A DNA stretch of 64,000 nt from positions 1-64,000 of the forward strand of contig CBFGRV010000016.1 in NCBI GenBank assembly GCA_965651265.1. The letters run 5' to 3'. The DNA comes from CBFGRV01 sp965651265. GTDB lineage: Bacteria; Bacteroidota; Rhodothermia; Rhodothermales; VXPQ01. Numbering within the stretch: the first letter of the stretch is position 1; each line of letters begins with the position of its first letter. Below the pieces are notes generated by a model. That model was given only the letters and a program-made list of their open reading frames with translations. It searched no databases and was not told where the DNA came from. The position numbers and the translations under genes were made by a program. Positions 17,832 through 27,816 of the stretch are shown here, in pieces.

Positions 17832-19160
17832 TCACTCTATCTCGCGCTTCAGTGGCGTCGGGTCGAGGTGGTCCGGCGGCATGAGTTGCCCCTCGGACTC
17901 CGCGACGATTGTGGCGACCGTCAGATCACCCGTAATGTTGGTAACCGTTCGAGCCATGTCGAGAGGACGATCCACGCCCAGGATCAGGGCGATGCCGGCT
18001 GCAGGAACGTTCACGGCCTCCAGGATGATCACCAGCATCACGATGCCGGCACTCGGCACCGCCGCCGTCCCGATAGAAGCCAGCACGGCCGTCAGCACGA
18101 TCGTGATCTGTGCGCCGATGTCCAACCCGAGCCCGAGCGTCTGGGCGATGAACACGGCGGCCACTGCCTGGTACAGCGCCGTTCCATCCATGTTGATGGT
18201 GGCGCCCAGTGGCAGCACAAAGGACGACACCTCCTCCGAAATGCCCACATTCTTCTCGGCCACCTCCATGGTTACGGGAAGCGTAGCGCCGCTGGACGAA
18301 GTGGAGAAAGCCACCAGCTGCGCCGGCGCGATCGCGGGGAAAAAGCGCCGGAGCGACCGCGGGGTGAAGCTCTTCAGGAGAATCGGATAGGCTACAACAG
18401 TATGGATAAGCAATCCGAGGAGCACCGCGATCATGTAATACCCCAGTGCTCCCACGAGAGCCCCGATCTCGAGGAGTCCTCCGCGGGCGATGGACGTAAT
18501 CGTGTCGGCCATCAGAGCAAACACCCCGACCGGGGCGGTCAGCATGATGAGCTCCACAAGGCGAATCACCAGCGCATTCAGGGCATCGAAAAATCGAATG
18601 AGCGGCTCGGCCTTCTCCTTGGGGATCAGCATGATGCCGATGCCGAAGAAAATGGCCACGAATACGACCTGTAGCATGTTGCGGTTGTCGGTCGCCGAGC
18701 CGAGGAAGTTCTCCGGCACCAGCTCTATGAGGGGCTGGAGAGGACCGCGCTCGAGCGCTTCCTCGGCCATGAGCGTCCGGCTCTCGACGTCGCTTCCGTA
18801 GGACTCCTGCAGTCGTTCACGCATGTCCTCGGGCACCGCCCGTCCTGGCTTCATGATGTTGACGACCAGCAGCCCAATGGTCACGGCGACCACCGTCGTT
18901 CCGAGGTAGAGCCCGATCGTCTTGCCCCCGATTCGCGAGAGTTTCCTGAGATCCGCCAGCGATGCAACGCCCGTAATTAGCGACGCAATGATGAGGGGGA
19001 CCGCGATCAGCTTCAACAAGTTGAGGAAGATGGTCCCGAACGGTCCGATCCACGATGCGACGAACTCCTGCCAGCCCGCTGCCGCCGCGATGATCCCGAA
19101 GATCAGCCCCAGTACGAGGCCCGTAATGATCTGCCAGTGAAGCTTCTTATACCAGGGCAT
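17832..19160 (-). CDS. Na+(H+)/dicarboxylate or glutamate symporter (DAACS family)
   Basis: Imports acidic amino acids or C4-dicarboxylates with a cation gradient. The 442-residue membrane protein has the family's serine-rich hairpin VAFSTSSSGATLPVTME (about 285-301) and the transport motif NMDGTALYQAVAAVFIAQ (about 325-342), with VLPLGATINMDG joining them. Late GTAAVPSAGIVML and ILGVDRPLDMARTVTNITGD segments match GltP/GltT/DctA. The serine loop reads SSSG rather than the SSSS of many glutamate transporters, which alone does not fix the substrate. A TPR gene follows at once (GTGA overlap). No regulator or enzyme for dicarboxylates is adjacent. Confidence 0.92.
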   Translation of the reverse strand: MPWYKKLHWQIITGLVLGLIFGIIAAAAGWQEFVASWIGPFGTIFLNLLKLIAVPLIIASLITGVASLADLRKLSRIGGKTIGLYLGTTVVAVTIGLLVVNIMKPGRAVPEDMRERLQESYGSDVESRTLMAEEALERGPLQPLIELVPENFLGSATDNRNMLQVVFVAIFFGIGIMLIPKEKAEPLIRFFDALNALVIRLVELIMLTAPVGVFALMADTITSIARGGLLEIGALVGALGYYMIAVLLGLLIHTVVAYPILLKSFTPRSLRRFFPAIAPAQLVAFSTSSSGATLPVTMEVAEKNVGISEEVSSFVLPLGATINMDGTALYQAVAAVFIAQTLGLGLDIGAQITIVLTAVLASIGTAAVPSAGIVMLVIILEAVNVPAAGIALILGVDRPLDMARTVTNITGDLTVATIVAESEGQLMPPDHLDPTPLKREIE

Positions 19161-19343
19161 CGGCGATATGCATAGGATTCGGTCGGAAACGAGCAGGCGA
19201 AGCCGTCTCGAACGGCTGCCCTAAAAAGCAAAAAGAGTGTTTCGGATGCAAGCAAAGCATCGGGAGCGTCCCTTGGTGAGCTAGAGCTCAGCCTCCGGAT
19301 CCGGCAGCAAAGGCCGGAGCAACTGTGGACGCCGGAGAATTCG

Positions 19344-20321
19344 TCAGAGGCGCAGTCGGGCCGTACCCAGCAAGACGGGGCGCCCGTGAGCATCGTGATG
19401 GAGCGTAAGATCGGCGGCCAAGCGATCGTTCTTCAGCTTCGCCGAGATGGCGGCATCAAAGGCGGCCACGACGTGATTCAGCAGCACAATCGCGGAGACG
19501 CGGGATGCGCGGCGTAGAAGCTTGTTCGCATCACCGTGGTCTCTCGCATACTCCAGAAATCGGCCGTCCACATTGACCTTCTCCCCGTTTGGTCCGCTCA
19601 GCTCCGGGTCGATGGCCGAGGTGAACGCTCCTTCGACCCGCCAGGCCGGATAGTCGTCCCAGCCCGGAGCGAACTGATAATATTTGCCGATCAGCTCGTA
19701 GTATTGCTGCTCCCCGAAGTATGGAAGGTGGTGCGAGAAGGACGCTCCCGTTTCCGGGTGAAAAAGCTGATTCTCGACTGCTCGGATGCGATCGAACAGG
19801 TCGCGCACGATCGCGTGGTCCTGAGCCGTCCACATACCGGGCGTCCGCAAATCTATGCCGGAAGGTACGACGATCGGATCCACGTCGATGCCGGCGGCCA
19901 GCTCCGTGTTCAGGTAGTCGACGTAATCATTGATCCATCCTGCGTACCTGCCCGCGCTCCAGTGTTGATGGGCATATTCGATGTAGGCATCCTCGGCATC
20001 CAGCCCGCGGCGGTGCCAGATGATGTAACCGGTGATCAGACCCACCTCCACGGCCATGAACGCCGCGCCCTTGATCCAATGGCCGTTATAGACCTGCCCT
20101 GCGCCAGGAAGAACAGCGGCCATGCCCAGCGCCAGCGGTACGCTCTTACGACCATCCATTTGTGTGCTCGCCGCCGACACACCGGAGCCGTGAAGCAACA
20201 TCGAGCGCAGCTCATTCGCGGAAGGGTGATCGAGTGAATCCGCGGGAGCAGCGAGCGCGACGCCGGCCGGGAAGATCAGTAGCAACGTCCACAACAGGAG
20301 GGCTCGGCCGGAGTACGTCAT
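19344..20321 (-). CDS. Exported DUF5683-like protein
   Basis: A 325-residue protein with a clear signal peptide (LLLWTLLLIFPAGVALAAP, about 8-26). A hydrophobic pair follows: LALGMAAVLPGAGQVYNGHW (about 64-83) then KGAAFMAVEVGLITGYIIWH. The LPGAGQVYNG motif is the mark of DUF5683-type proteins, common in FCB-group bacteria and of unknown function. The rest is soluble, with aromatic-rich segments and a predicted membrane-associated helix near residue 275. The TlpA-like gene ends 5 bp before its start on the same strand, so the two are probably co-transcribed. The C-terminal ILLNHVVAAFDAAISAKLKND stretch is also typical of this group. Confidence 0.7.
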   Translation of the reverse strand: MTYSGRALLLWTLLLIFPAGVALAAPADSLDHPSANELRSMLLHGSGVSAASTQMDGRKSVPLALGMAAVLPGAGQVYNGHWIKGAAFMAVEVGLITGYIIWHRRGLDAEDAYIEYAHQHWSAGRYAGWINDYVDYLNTELAAGIDVDPIVVPSGIDLRTPGMWTAQDHAIVRDLFDRIRAVENQLFHPETGASFSHHLPYFGEQQYYELIGKYYQFAPGWDDYPAWRVEGAFTSAIDPELSGPNGEKVNVDGRFLEYARDHGDANKLLRRASRVSAIVLLNHVVAAFDAAISAKLKNDRLAADLTLHHDAHGRPVLLGTARLRL

Positions 20322-20326
20322 ATCCC

Positions 20327-21019
20327 TTATCGGACCGCCAGATCGTCGCGCATGTACGGCGAAACCATCCTTTCAAAGGTCGGGAGATCTTGCGCACCCA
20401 GCACAAAATCGCGGATGATGCCCTCACGATCGATGACGTAGCTCGTCGGTCTTACCTGGAGTGTGCGCCGGAAGGGATCGGGCAGATCGTTGGCACTTCC
20501 GATAAAGCCGGCGGTCGTTTTTAGGGGCAGGTCGTTCTCGAAATCATCCAGCGTTTCAGGAGTTTCGTCAGAAATGGTCAATACGACCAGGCCTCGATCG
20601 GCATACTTGGTCTGAAGCTCGTTCAGATCTGGCAGCTCTTTCAAGCACGGCGCACACCAGGTGGCCCACCAATTGATCAGCACGACCTGGCCGGCGAAGT
20701 CGCTCAATCGAGCCGCCTCGCGGGTATCGAGCCTCGTGAAGCTGAAGTCCGGTGCGGGCGAACCCAGCTCGGCCTCCGTCAGGCTGGGACCCGTCGGCCG
20801 CACGAAGCCTTGTCCCGATTCGACCCGAAGCGTCACGTAAAGCAGTAATCCCGCCATCACGATCAACGCGAACGAGAGCAACGATCCGAGTCGACCTGCC
20901 ACGTCATGCGGTAGGAAACTTCCCGTTTTCCGCCGGATGACAGCAAGGAAGGCCACTCCCGATGCGACCATCAGGAAGGTCAGGATATAGGCGAACACAA
21001 AACTCATGTTCTCAAACAT
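20327..21019 (-). CDS. TlpA/ResA-like thiol-disulfide oxidoreductase, membrane-anchored
   Basis: A 230-residue protein with two N-terminal membrane helices (about 6-28 and 47-63) and an extracytoplasmic thioredoxin domain. The redox motif is WCAPC (C122, C125) in a LINWWATWCAPCLKELP setting, which marks the TlpA/ResA group used to reduce or oxidise exported cysteines, for example in cytochrome c maturation. A cis-proline segment RPTSYVIDREG (about 198-208) completes the fold. I use the ATG at 21019; a GTG at 21052 would add eleven arginine-rich residues. The DUF5683 gene follows in the same direction. Confidence 0.88.
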   Translation of the reverse strand: MFENMSFVFAYILTFLMVASGVAFLAVIRRKTGSFLPHDVAGRLGSLLSFALIVMAGLLLYVTLRVESGQGFVRPTGPSLTEAELGSPAPDFSFTRLDTREAARLSDFAGQVVLINWWATWCAPCLKELPDLNELQTKYADRGLVVLTISDETPETLDDFENDLPLKTTAGFIGSANDLPDPFRRTLQVRPTSYVIDREGIIRDFVLGAQDLPTFERMVSPYMRDDLAVR

Positions 21020-21124
21020 AATGCTGCGCCGGGAAGCCCGCCGGCGCGGCACGTGAAGGGTGTTTCACAGGAGACTGCGATGCAAACGATATCGCTGTGG
21101 CGACCAGATTGCGATTCACTTCAT

Positions 21125-24100
21125 TTAGAGTTCGAAGTCAAAGAGAATCCCGAAATGCCAGAGAAGCTCGCCACCATATCGGACCGTACTGCTCCCGTCG
21201 GGGGTTAGAAATCCTTCGTCGAGCTGGAAGTCGAAAGAATCGATTCCATAGGTGGCGCTCACGAAAAGAGAAGTCGGCAGCAGGTAAAAGGATCCTAGAC
21301 CGAGCCTGAGCTCGGCCCCTAGGTCGCGCCGGAGCTCGCCCAATCCCGGCCAAGCGCCGCTCCACGCCAGGGCGGCGTCGGCATATAAACGCCCGTACAG
21401 CTTGTCGAAATACACGAAAAGCGCCTGGCGAGAGATATCTGGCAGGATAGGGAAATGATAGGCCGCCTGAAGCCAGAGCGTCTCGTTACCGCCCAGCGCG
21501 TAGAACGGATATCCTCGCGCACCGATCAATCCCCCCACGTAGTCATTGTAGAACGCGTCCACCGTCGGGCCGAGAATCGTACTCCCTCGAAGCCGCACGC
21601 CGATGCCGTGCGCCCCACCGATCAGCTCCCCAGGCAACCGCATGCCGAACCGTGCGTCGGCCGTAAGGCGATGGTTGTTCGCCGATTTGTAGGCCGGCAC
21701 GAGCGCGCCGTCCTCGATTTCGAATCGATCCAGTAGCCTTCCATTCTCGAGCTCGTAGCGGACCGTGAGCTGCAGCTTCTCGGGTAGCACGTCTCCGTGG
21801 CGATGTGGGTGCTCGAGCTTGTAGTACCCGCCGACCATGAAAGTCCGGCCGATGAAGTATCGTGAGCCCGTCTCCGGAACGAACTGATCGGCTTCCTTCG
21901 AGAAAAAGCGCTCCGTCACGACGCGGTACGGGCTGTATCGGTAGCCCAGCTCCAGAAGAAGACTCCGGTTGACCTTGCTTCGCGCAAAGATGTCGGCCTC
22001 CCAGAGACTGTAGGCGAGATCGACGACCGTCGTATCCGGAAAACAGGCCGTGCAGGGAAATTCCTCCACCGTCATCCCATTCTCGACATTGCGTCGAACA
22101 TTGTAGAGCTCGATGGAGATCTGGGGCGACCAGCGTTTGGGCAAAAACCCGAACCCGCGCTTGTAATCGAAGATCAGGAAGGCATCACGCTCCAGCTTCA
22201 GCAGGTTGGATGGTGAGAAGAAGTCCGCGGCCGACTCCACATCGCGCGATGCCGGGCCGACGGCGAGGCTGCCGAACAACGACATCTCTTCGAGAATCTC
22301 CCGCGAGGATACGTAGAGGCCGACCTTCGTATTCCGGAGAAGGGTTTCGCCCCGCGAACGACCCGGGAGTCGTCGTTCCATGTCGGCCTCTCGACGCGCG
22401 GCATAGTTGTCGAGCCGAATGAGCGGGTACACGTTGAAGGGCGTGAAGATATTCCCATAAGGCCGGGACGACAGGCTCGTGTCGTCTTCCGTGGCCTGCT
22501 CAGCATCATCCCGCATCGGAATTCCCGGACCTTCGCCGGACCCGTTCCCTAGTTCGGACAGATTCGTGGCGGGAACGATGTCCGTGTCGTCATAGCTCGC
22601 CAGATACGGCCACCGCGTCGAGGCAACAGAGGGGGCAGCCTGCTTTAGCGTGAGCGGCGGCGGCGAATAGGAAGCAAGGCGATCATCGGCGATCGCTTCA
22701 GGCGCATCCAACAACGCGATCTTGTAGCCGTCCCATTCGTAACGCGCGAACGCGACGGCGCCATCCGCGCGCACGTCGGGCTGGAAGGCACCGCCGATCA
22801 CGTTCGTCATTTGCTCAGGCTCGGCATCCTCACCGAGTGCCACCCGATAAACGTTGAAGATGCCCGATTCATCGCTGGCGTAGTACAGGTACTCGCCGCT
22901 CGGGTCGATCGCAGGGGACCGCGCGTCACCACCTGTGACCACGACGGGCTCGGGATCGCCACCCTTCAGGTCCATCTTGTAGATGTGTCGCCCTCCTCCG
23001 CGCGAGAAACCAAAGTAGAGGGTTGTTCCGTCGGGATGCCAGGCAGGCTCCGAGATCTGCGTGCCGTCGGCGTAGAATGTCAGCGCGCGCGTCTCGTCCT
23101 CCGCAACATCGAGGAGATACAAGTTGGCGGTGCCATCGGTTTGCCTGATGAAGGCAATGCGTTCGCCGTCGGGCGAAACAGCGGGCGCAGCGGCCCGGGC
23201 ATTCGTCGTGAGGCGAGTCTCTTTCTTCGATTTCAGATCGAACCGGTACAGGTCAGCGTACCGAAAGCCCTCCGGCGTATCCTTCGTGCGAGTGTAGATG
23301 ATCGCCTCGCCCGATGGATGCCAGGACAGCGCGCTCCCGACTCCGGGCCTTACTCGATGCTCATACCCCAGGCTGCACGTGTATCCCGCCGATTGCACCC
23401 CGAGCCCGTCGAGCCGGTAGGCCGTCGTCTCTCCCGAATCGAGATCCCGGATATAGAGGCTCATCTGGTTGAAATCCTCGCCGCGATTCGAGACATAGGC
23501 GAGGCGCCGTCCGTCCGGTGAGAATCGTGGATGGAAGTTACTGAAGCCCTCCGCCTCCAGGGTTCTTCCCGCAACCTCATTTTCCTTGATGGACCGCGTA
23601 CGTTCACCGTATTCGGTGCGAAGATGCTCCATCCACGTGCGGTAGATGAAATCGGCCGGATCGCCCGTTGCGTGGTTCAGGGCGCGCTCGACGTTCCAGC
23701 TTCTCCACCGGGCCAGGCTCTCCGAGATTCTCCGCAGGACCTCTTCGCCGTACGTGTTGGCCAGGTAGGTCGTCAATGCGAAGCCGTGGTTATAGACGGC
23801 TTCCCGCAATAGACTCGTATGCGAATAGAAACCGCCCATCTCGGCAAGGGATAGCTCCTCGCCGGCGAGGACGCGCGAGCGCAGCAGCATATCTCGATGG
23901 GTGTCCCACGTATCATAGCCGAGGAAGGATCGCTGATACTGCGCCGTCCCTTCGGCGAGCCATGCGGGATTGTTGAGGATGGGCACGGGATACGAGACGA
24001 GGACGTCGGGATATCCGTACAGCACATCCGGGCGCTTCACGTCCTCGTAGTCCATGTACTGGAGATAGATGAACGGCATCTGCCGTTTCGCCTTCATGGT

Positions 24101-24541
24101 CTTCTGAACCTGAACCATGTGGGTGAACTCGTGCGTAATGACGTTGCGTAACCAGTTGTGGTCGCCTCGAAGCGGGGAATCGAGTGCGGGCGCCCAGATC
24201 TCGATCTTGTTGTCGAAGAAGTAAGCGGCGCCGTTCGAGTAGTCCTCGAAGTCCTTCAGGATAATCGAGGTCTTGCCGGAGGGTTTATGTCCGTACAGGG
24301 AGGTGACAGGTTCATAGATCTCTTCGGCGATTCGCGCGGCAACCTGCCCGCTGCGACTGCTTCCTCCGTCTTCGGGATCGTGGTGGAAGACGATGTTGAA
24401 GTGTTCGGTCTCGACGGTGTACCACTGCAATCCCGGACGCGTGTATTCGAAATACTCCGGTTCGACCTGAGCCATCGCGGACGGGTTCAACGTTGCCAGC
24501 GCTAACGGCACCAGAAACAGAATGCGCATCCTCCGCCTCAT
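21125..24541 (-). CDS. Gluzincin peptidase / TolB-like propeller / outer-membrane barrel fusion
   Basis: A 1138-residue exported protein made of three parts. Residues 1-24 are a signal peptide. Residues about 30-330 form a gluzincin-type zinc peptidase domain: ITHEFTHMVQ with the HExxH at 137-141 and WLAEGTAQY with the likely third ligand E197. Residues about 365-650 contain WD40/TolB-like propeller repeats (FSPDGRRLAYVSNRG, VSPDGERIAFIRQTDG, WHPDGTTLYFGFSRGGG, IDPSGEYLYYASDESG). The C-terminal 380 residues are alternating, aromatic-ended strands like an outer-membrane beta-barrel, and the protein ends in the FDFEL strand. The ATG at 24541 overlaps the preceding stop by ATGA; upstream residues look non-coding. 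It is the last gene of the porU-porV locus. Confidence 0.78.
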   Translation of the reverse strand: MRRRMRILFLVPLALATLNPSAMAQVEPEYFEYTRPGLQWYTVETEHFNIVFHHDPEDGGSSRSGQVAARIAEEIYEPVTSLYGHKPSGKTSIILKDFEDYSNGAAYFFDNKIEIWAPALDSPLRGDHNWLRNVITHEFTHMVQVQKTMKAKRQMPFIYLQYMDYEDVKRPDVLYGYPDVLVSYPVPILNNPAWLAEGTAQYQRSFLGYDTWDTHRDMLLRSRVLAGEELSLAEMGGFYSHTSLLREAVYNHGFALTTYLANTYGEEVLRRISESLARWRSWNVERALNHATGDPADFIYRTWMEHLRTEYGERTRSIKENEVAGRTLEAEGFSNFHPRFSPDGRRLAYVSNRGEDFNQMSLYIRDLDSGETTAYRLDGLGVQSAGYTCSLGYEHRVRPGVGSALSWHPSGEAIIYTRTKDTPEGFRYADLYRFDLKSKKETRLTTNARAAAPAVSPDGERIAFIRQTDGTANLYLLDVAEDETRALTFYADGTQISEPAWHPDGTTLYFGFSRGGGRHIYKMDLKGGDPEPVVVTGGDARSPAIDPSGEYLYYASDESGIFNVYRVALGEDAEPEQMTNVIGGAFQPDVRADGAVAFARYEWDGYKIALLDAPEAIADDRLASYSPPPLTLKQAAPSVASTRWPYLASYDDTDIVPATNLSELGNGSGEGPGIPMRDDAEQATEDDTSLSSRPYGNIFTPFNVYPLIRLDNYAARREADMERRLPGRSRGETLLRNTKVGLYVSSREILEEMSLFGSLAVGPASRDVESAADFFSPSNLLKLERDAFLIFDYKRGFGFLPKRWSPQISIELYNVRRNVENGMTVEEFPCTACFPDTTVVDLAYSLWEADIFARSKVNRSLLLELGYRYSPYRVVTERFFSKEADQFVPETGSRYFIGRTFMVGGYYKLEHPHRHGDVLPEKLQLTVRYELENGRLLDRFEIEDGALVPAYKSANNHRLTADARFGMRLPGELIGGAHGIGVRLRGSTILGPTVDAFYNDYVGGLIGARGYPFYALGGNETLWLQAAYHFPILPDISRQALFVYFDKLYGRLYADAALAWSGAWPGLGELRRDLGAELRLGLGSFYLLPTSLFVSATYGIDSFDFQLDEGFLTPDGSSTVRYGGELLWHFGILFDFEL

Positions 24542-27500
24542 CGAATCACGGCCAGTTTGATCAGTGCCATCTCCTCTTCCCCACCCGTCGTTCTGGCCCG
24601 GTAGCGGGCGAAATAGAGCCCGCTGGGGACATCGGCCGTCCATTCGAGCTCTGTCGCGATTCCGGCCTGCACGACGCCAAAATCAAGGTCCCCTACGAGC
24701 GCACCGCCGGCGTCCACGATCTTGAGTGTCACGCGGGCGTTTCTGGAGGTGCGTATCCGAAAATGAGTGCTGCTTCCCTCCACCGGATTTGGCCAGTTGT
24801 AGGTCTCGGATCGGACGATGAGCGCGTCCGCCAATCCATCCGGGGGTGCACCTCCTACGTGGTGGCTGAAATTCCGGTTCGCCGAATCCCCGTACAGTCG
24901 ACCCCAACCCACGGATGCGACTGGGGGGATACGCCATCCCTTGACCTCGCCATCCTCCGAAACGACATGCAATACATTTCCGGTCAGGAGCGGCGTCGCC
25001 CTGGCTCTATGGCCGACCTCCAGCGGAAATCCGGCTCTCTGACGCGTTGGTCCCAAGGCATGAAGATAACCTCCCTCGCCCGGGACGAGGATCGTCCAAT
25101 CGTCCTCGGCTTCAAACTGCAGGAGCAAAGGTTGCCCGGATATCGTGTCTGTGGCTCGTCGAGGGAAATCTCGTACCATCGCCCCACTCTGGGTAAACGC
25201 CAACAGCCACGGCCCGTACGTGGCGAGCACGTCCAGATGACCGTCGTCGTCCAGGTCGAACAGAACCGGGTGGGGGCCTAGCGTCGCCTCCATCATCGGC
25301 TCGCCCCGCCTCACGGCAGCCGACTCCGCGGCCGACCGCACATCCACTTCCAGGACGGAGCCGTCCGGCCTGAGGAGCAATAAAGAACCGGACTCAATGA
25401 TCGGGATGGCGCCCACGATGCCATCTGAATCCTGCCCGAAGATCGGATACCCCACCGTGTCTTCCGGTGGGATAGAGTAGGTCCACAACCGCGGATTCCC
25501 GAGAGAACCGGCACCCGTTCTCCCAGCCACGATCAGCTCGTCTTGGACGCCCGCTGGTGGGGCGGTCAGCCCCAGCAACGCGCCGAATTCGGAAGCGTCG
25601 CGCAGCTCGGCCGACGTGGGCGTAGCCTCGAGAAGATGGGTGTCCGACGAGGTCTGAAGCACGATGTGAATGCGGCCGCTGCGCGCCCCGACGATCGGCG
25701 AAATCGGGACAGCCTCCGACACGCCGGTCCGCAGCTCTAGTATCCAGGCCGGGTTGGCTTCCGGCTCGTTTATAGTCCGCGCCTCTAACCTCAGTCCGTC
25801 ATCTCGCGTCAGGACGACGATGTGACCGTCGCTGATTAGCGGCGGTGCCAGTGACCGGACGAGCGCCCCGGACTCGACGAACACGGCAGCACTCGAGGAC
25901 GCGCTGTATACGACCGGTCCCGAGGGCGAGGAAAAGACGAGAGACCCCGGTCCAAAACGAATTCCCTCATTCCGAATCGTGGCTTCGGCATCTGTGTAGG
26001 GATCGAGACGCTCCAGTCCGTCGACCTCGGCAAGCCGGTATGTGAAACTCATTGATGCCGCGGGCGACGAGAAGTCTTCAAGCACGATGAAGCTCGGTCC
26101 ACCCGCGTTCGTCTCACTCCCTGGATGCGTATCCGGCCCAAATCGATTCTGGTAGAGTCGAATCCGGCTTCCGGCCTCGGTCAGCACTTCAACGGGGTTG
26201 CCCTCATAGAAATAGTCGAACGGGGTGCCGATATCGGCCTGTGGACCGAATGGGCCCGAAGGAAATCCGATGTCTTGCGCGCCATCCGCTTCCTCGAGAT
26301 CGATCGCCCGGTTGTTCGCGCCGACATTCACGGCGTTCCGTGGTAAGCCGGCGACCAGCCGCCGCTCATCTACATGCCAGATGAGAACGCCCCCGTTGAG
26401 GGGATTCTCATTCTCATCGACGCCACCGGGCAGGGCCCAATCATAGTTGTCGACCGCCACGACCACGCCCCCAACAAATCCACCGATGTTGAAGCTATTG
26501 AACTCAGGATCACCGTTCTGAATGTGCTGCTCGATGACCTCACCATCCGCCTGGCGAACGGTTAGGATAAGCCCGTCCTCCTCAGGATCTCGGTATCTAT
26601 TTTCGACGAGGAAGTACTCTGCGTCAGAAACGGAGGCGCGGGCAGAAGGGGATCCTCCGGGCTCGGATGCGGCCCGCAGCTCCACCACCTGAGGCCCACC
26701 GCCCGTGAGCTCGATGGGTTCCGTCCACCCCAGATAGCACTTCGTCCACGCCGTGGGCTCGGGCGGGAAAAGCCCCCGGTACGCGAAAATGCCCAATGGA
26801 TCCATGAGGCCGAATGGGCCAATAGCGCTCTCACCGGTTTCGGTGTCGAAGAGATCCGGCGCACCCAGGTAGTTAAAAAAGCTGGCCGCGAGCAGTCCGT
26901 TGATGGAAAGCTCGAGCAGGAAAGGCTCGTCGACGATGAAATCCATTCCGAGACGCGTCTCCGTCCGCGGCAGAATCATCGTGTGGTCGACCGCGAATCC
27001 ATTGAAGCTCACGTCTCTGACGCCCAGCCGGGACAACGCCGCGCGATCGAAGAAGAGCGACGGCAGGTCTTCCGGGGTTTTGTCCAGCGTCGTTCCGATG
27101 AGCTCGATGTCGCGCCCGACGCCTGCGTGGAAGATCAGAAAAGCGGTCCGCTCCGGGTCGAATCCACTCAGATCGAAGTCGATCTGCTGGTCAGCCAGCG
27201 ACCAGGCCTCCTCGACGAGGGCGGCCAACTTCGCTAGCTCGGTATCGCTCGACGCATCGGGTCCGGTGGGCGCATAGTCGCCCATCCTACCGGAAACCTG
27301 TACGATCTCGGGCAGCAGGTGCGTCCGAAGCGTCACCTGGCCGTCCGAAACGCGTTCGACATAATGCTCCAGAAAATCGAGGTGTGCTCGAAAGTATCCG
27401 GCATCGTGGGGGAGCGGATCGACGGCGGGCTCGAGTCCGCCATAGAGGTCGTCGGCGAATCGCCCCGTGCCCGTCGTGAAGCGCGTTGTGTCGCTCTGAA

Positions 27501-27738
27501 ACTCGACGCGAAGCGCCACCAGATCGTACTCGCCGAGAGCCGGCTTGCGAAGTCGGCCATCCGCCGAAACGGATACACGCGAGGCCCTATCCGATCCCGC
27601 AAGCGCCAGCCGCATAGCGCGCACGTCATCAGCCAGCTGCACGCCACTCTGCGCTCTCACGCCGCCGGCTACGAGCAGCGCGAGGATGGCCCACACCGCC
27701 GCGAGCCGCGTCGATCTCGCCATGCCGTCGACGCTCAT
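24538..27738 (-). CDS. Secreted M6-peptidase-like protein lacking its HExxH motif, with T9SS sorting domain
   Basis: A 1066-residue protein with a signal peptide (about 8-30) and an N-terminal half resembling M6 (immune inhibitor A-like) metalloproteases, including LGAPDLFD (291-298) and FGLMDPLG (309-316), which are the post-metal-site landmarks of that family. Where M6 enzymes have HExxH, the residues are A285, S286 and N289 (AASFFNYLG), and I find no HExxH elsewhere in the protein. The middle carries propeller-like strands. The last 85 residues are a T9SS type A-like sorting domain: NWPNPVEGSSTHFRI, then strands and a VPSGLYFARYRA segment ending in MALIKLAVIR. It lies between porV and the gluzincin gene, whose start overlaps its stop. 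Confidence 0.8.
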   Translation of the reverse strand: MSVDGMARSTRLAAVWAILALLVAGGVRAQSGVQLADDVRAMRLALAGSDRASRVSVSADGRLRKPALGEYDLVALRVEFQSDTTRFTTGTGRFADDLYGGLEPAVDPLPHDAGYFRAHLDFLEHYVERVSDGQVTLRTHLLPEIVQVSGRMGDYAPTGPDASSDTELAKLAALVEEAWSLADQQIDFDLSGFDPERTAFLIFHAGVGRDIELIGTTLDKTPEDLPSLFFDRAALSRLGVRDVSFNGFAVDHTMILPRTETRLGMDFIVDEPFLLELSINGLLAASFFNYLGAPDLFDTETGESAIGPFGLMDPLGIFAYRGLFPPEPTAWTKCYLGWTEPIELTGGGPQVVELRAASEPGGSPSARASVSDAEYFLVENRYRDPEEDGLILTVRQADGEVIEQHIQNGDPEFNSFNIGGFVGGVVVAVDNYDWALPGGVDENENPLNGGVLIWHVDERRLVAGLPRNAVNVGANNRAIDLEEADGAQDIGFPSGPFGPQADIGTPFDYFYEGNPVEVLTEAGSRIRLYQNRFGPDTHPGSETNAGGPSFIVLEDFSSPAASMSFTYRLAEVDGLERLDPYTDAEATIRNEGIRFGPGSLVFSSPSGPVVYSASSSAAVFVESGALVRSLAPPLISDGHIVVLTRDDGLRLEARTINEPEANPAWILELRTGVSEAVPISPIVGARSGRIHIVLQTSSDTHLLEATPTSAELRDASEFGALLGLTAPPAGVQDELIVAGRTGAGSLGNPRLWTYSIPPEDTVGYPIFGQDSDGIVGAIPIIESGSLLLLRPDGSVLEVDVRSAAESAAVRRGEPMMEATLGPHPVLFDLDDDGHLDVLATYGPWLLAFTQSGAMVRDFPRRATDTISGQPLLLQFEAEDDWTILVPGEGGYLHALGPTRQRAGFPLEVGHRARATPLLTGNVLHVVSEDGEVKGWRIPPVASVGWGRLYGDSANRNFSHHVGGAPPDGLADALIVRSETYNWPNPVEGSSTHFRIRTSRNARVTLKIVDAGGALVGDLDFGVVQAGIATELEWTADVPSGLYFARYRARTTGGEEEMALIKLAVIR

Positions 27739-27816
27739 GTACAGTCAGGTCGTGTGCGGCTTGCGGAACGCGGCAATGTGATGGCTCAACCAGGAAAACA
27801 GCTTTGCGCCCGCCGC

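Noticed and set aside
24541..24643. Longer start for the gluzincin fusion, extending the frame by 34 residues
   Set aside because: The extension is arginine/glycine-rich and lacks a signal peptide; the ATG at 24541 gives one and overlaps the preceding stop.
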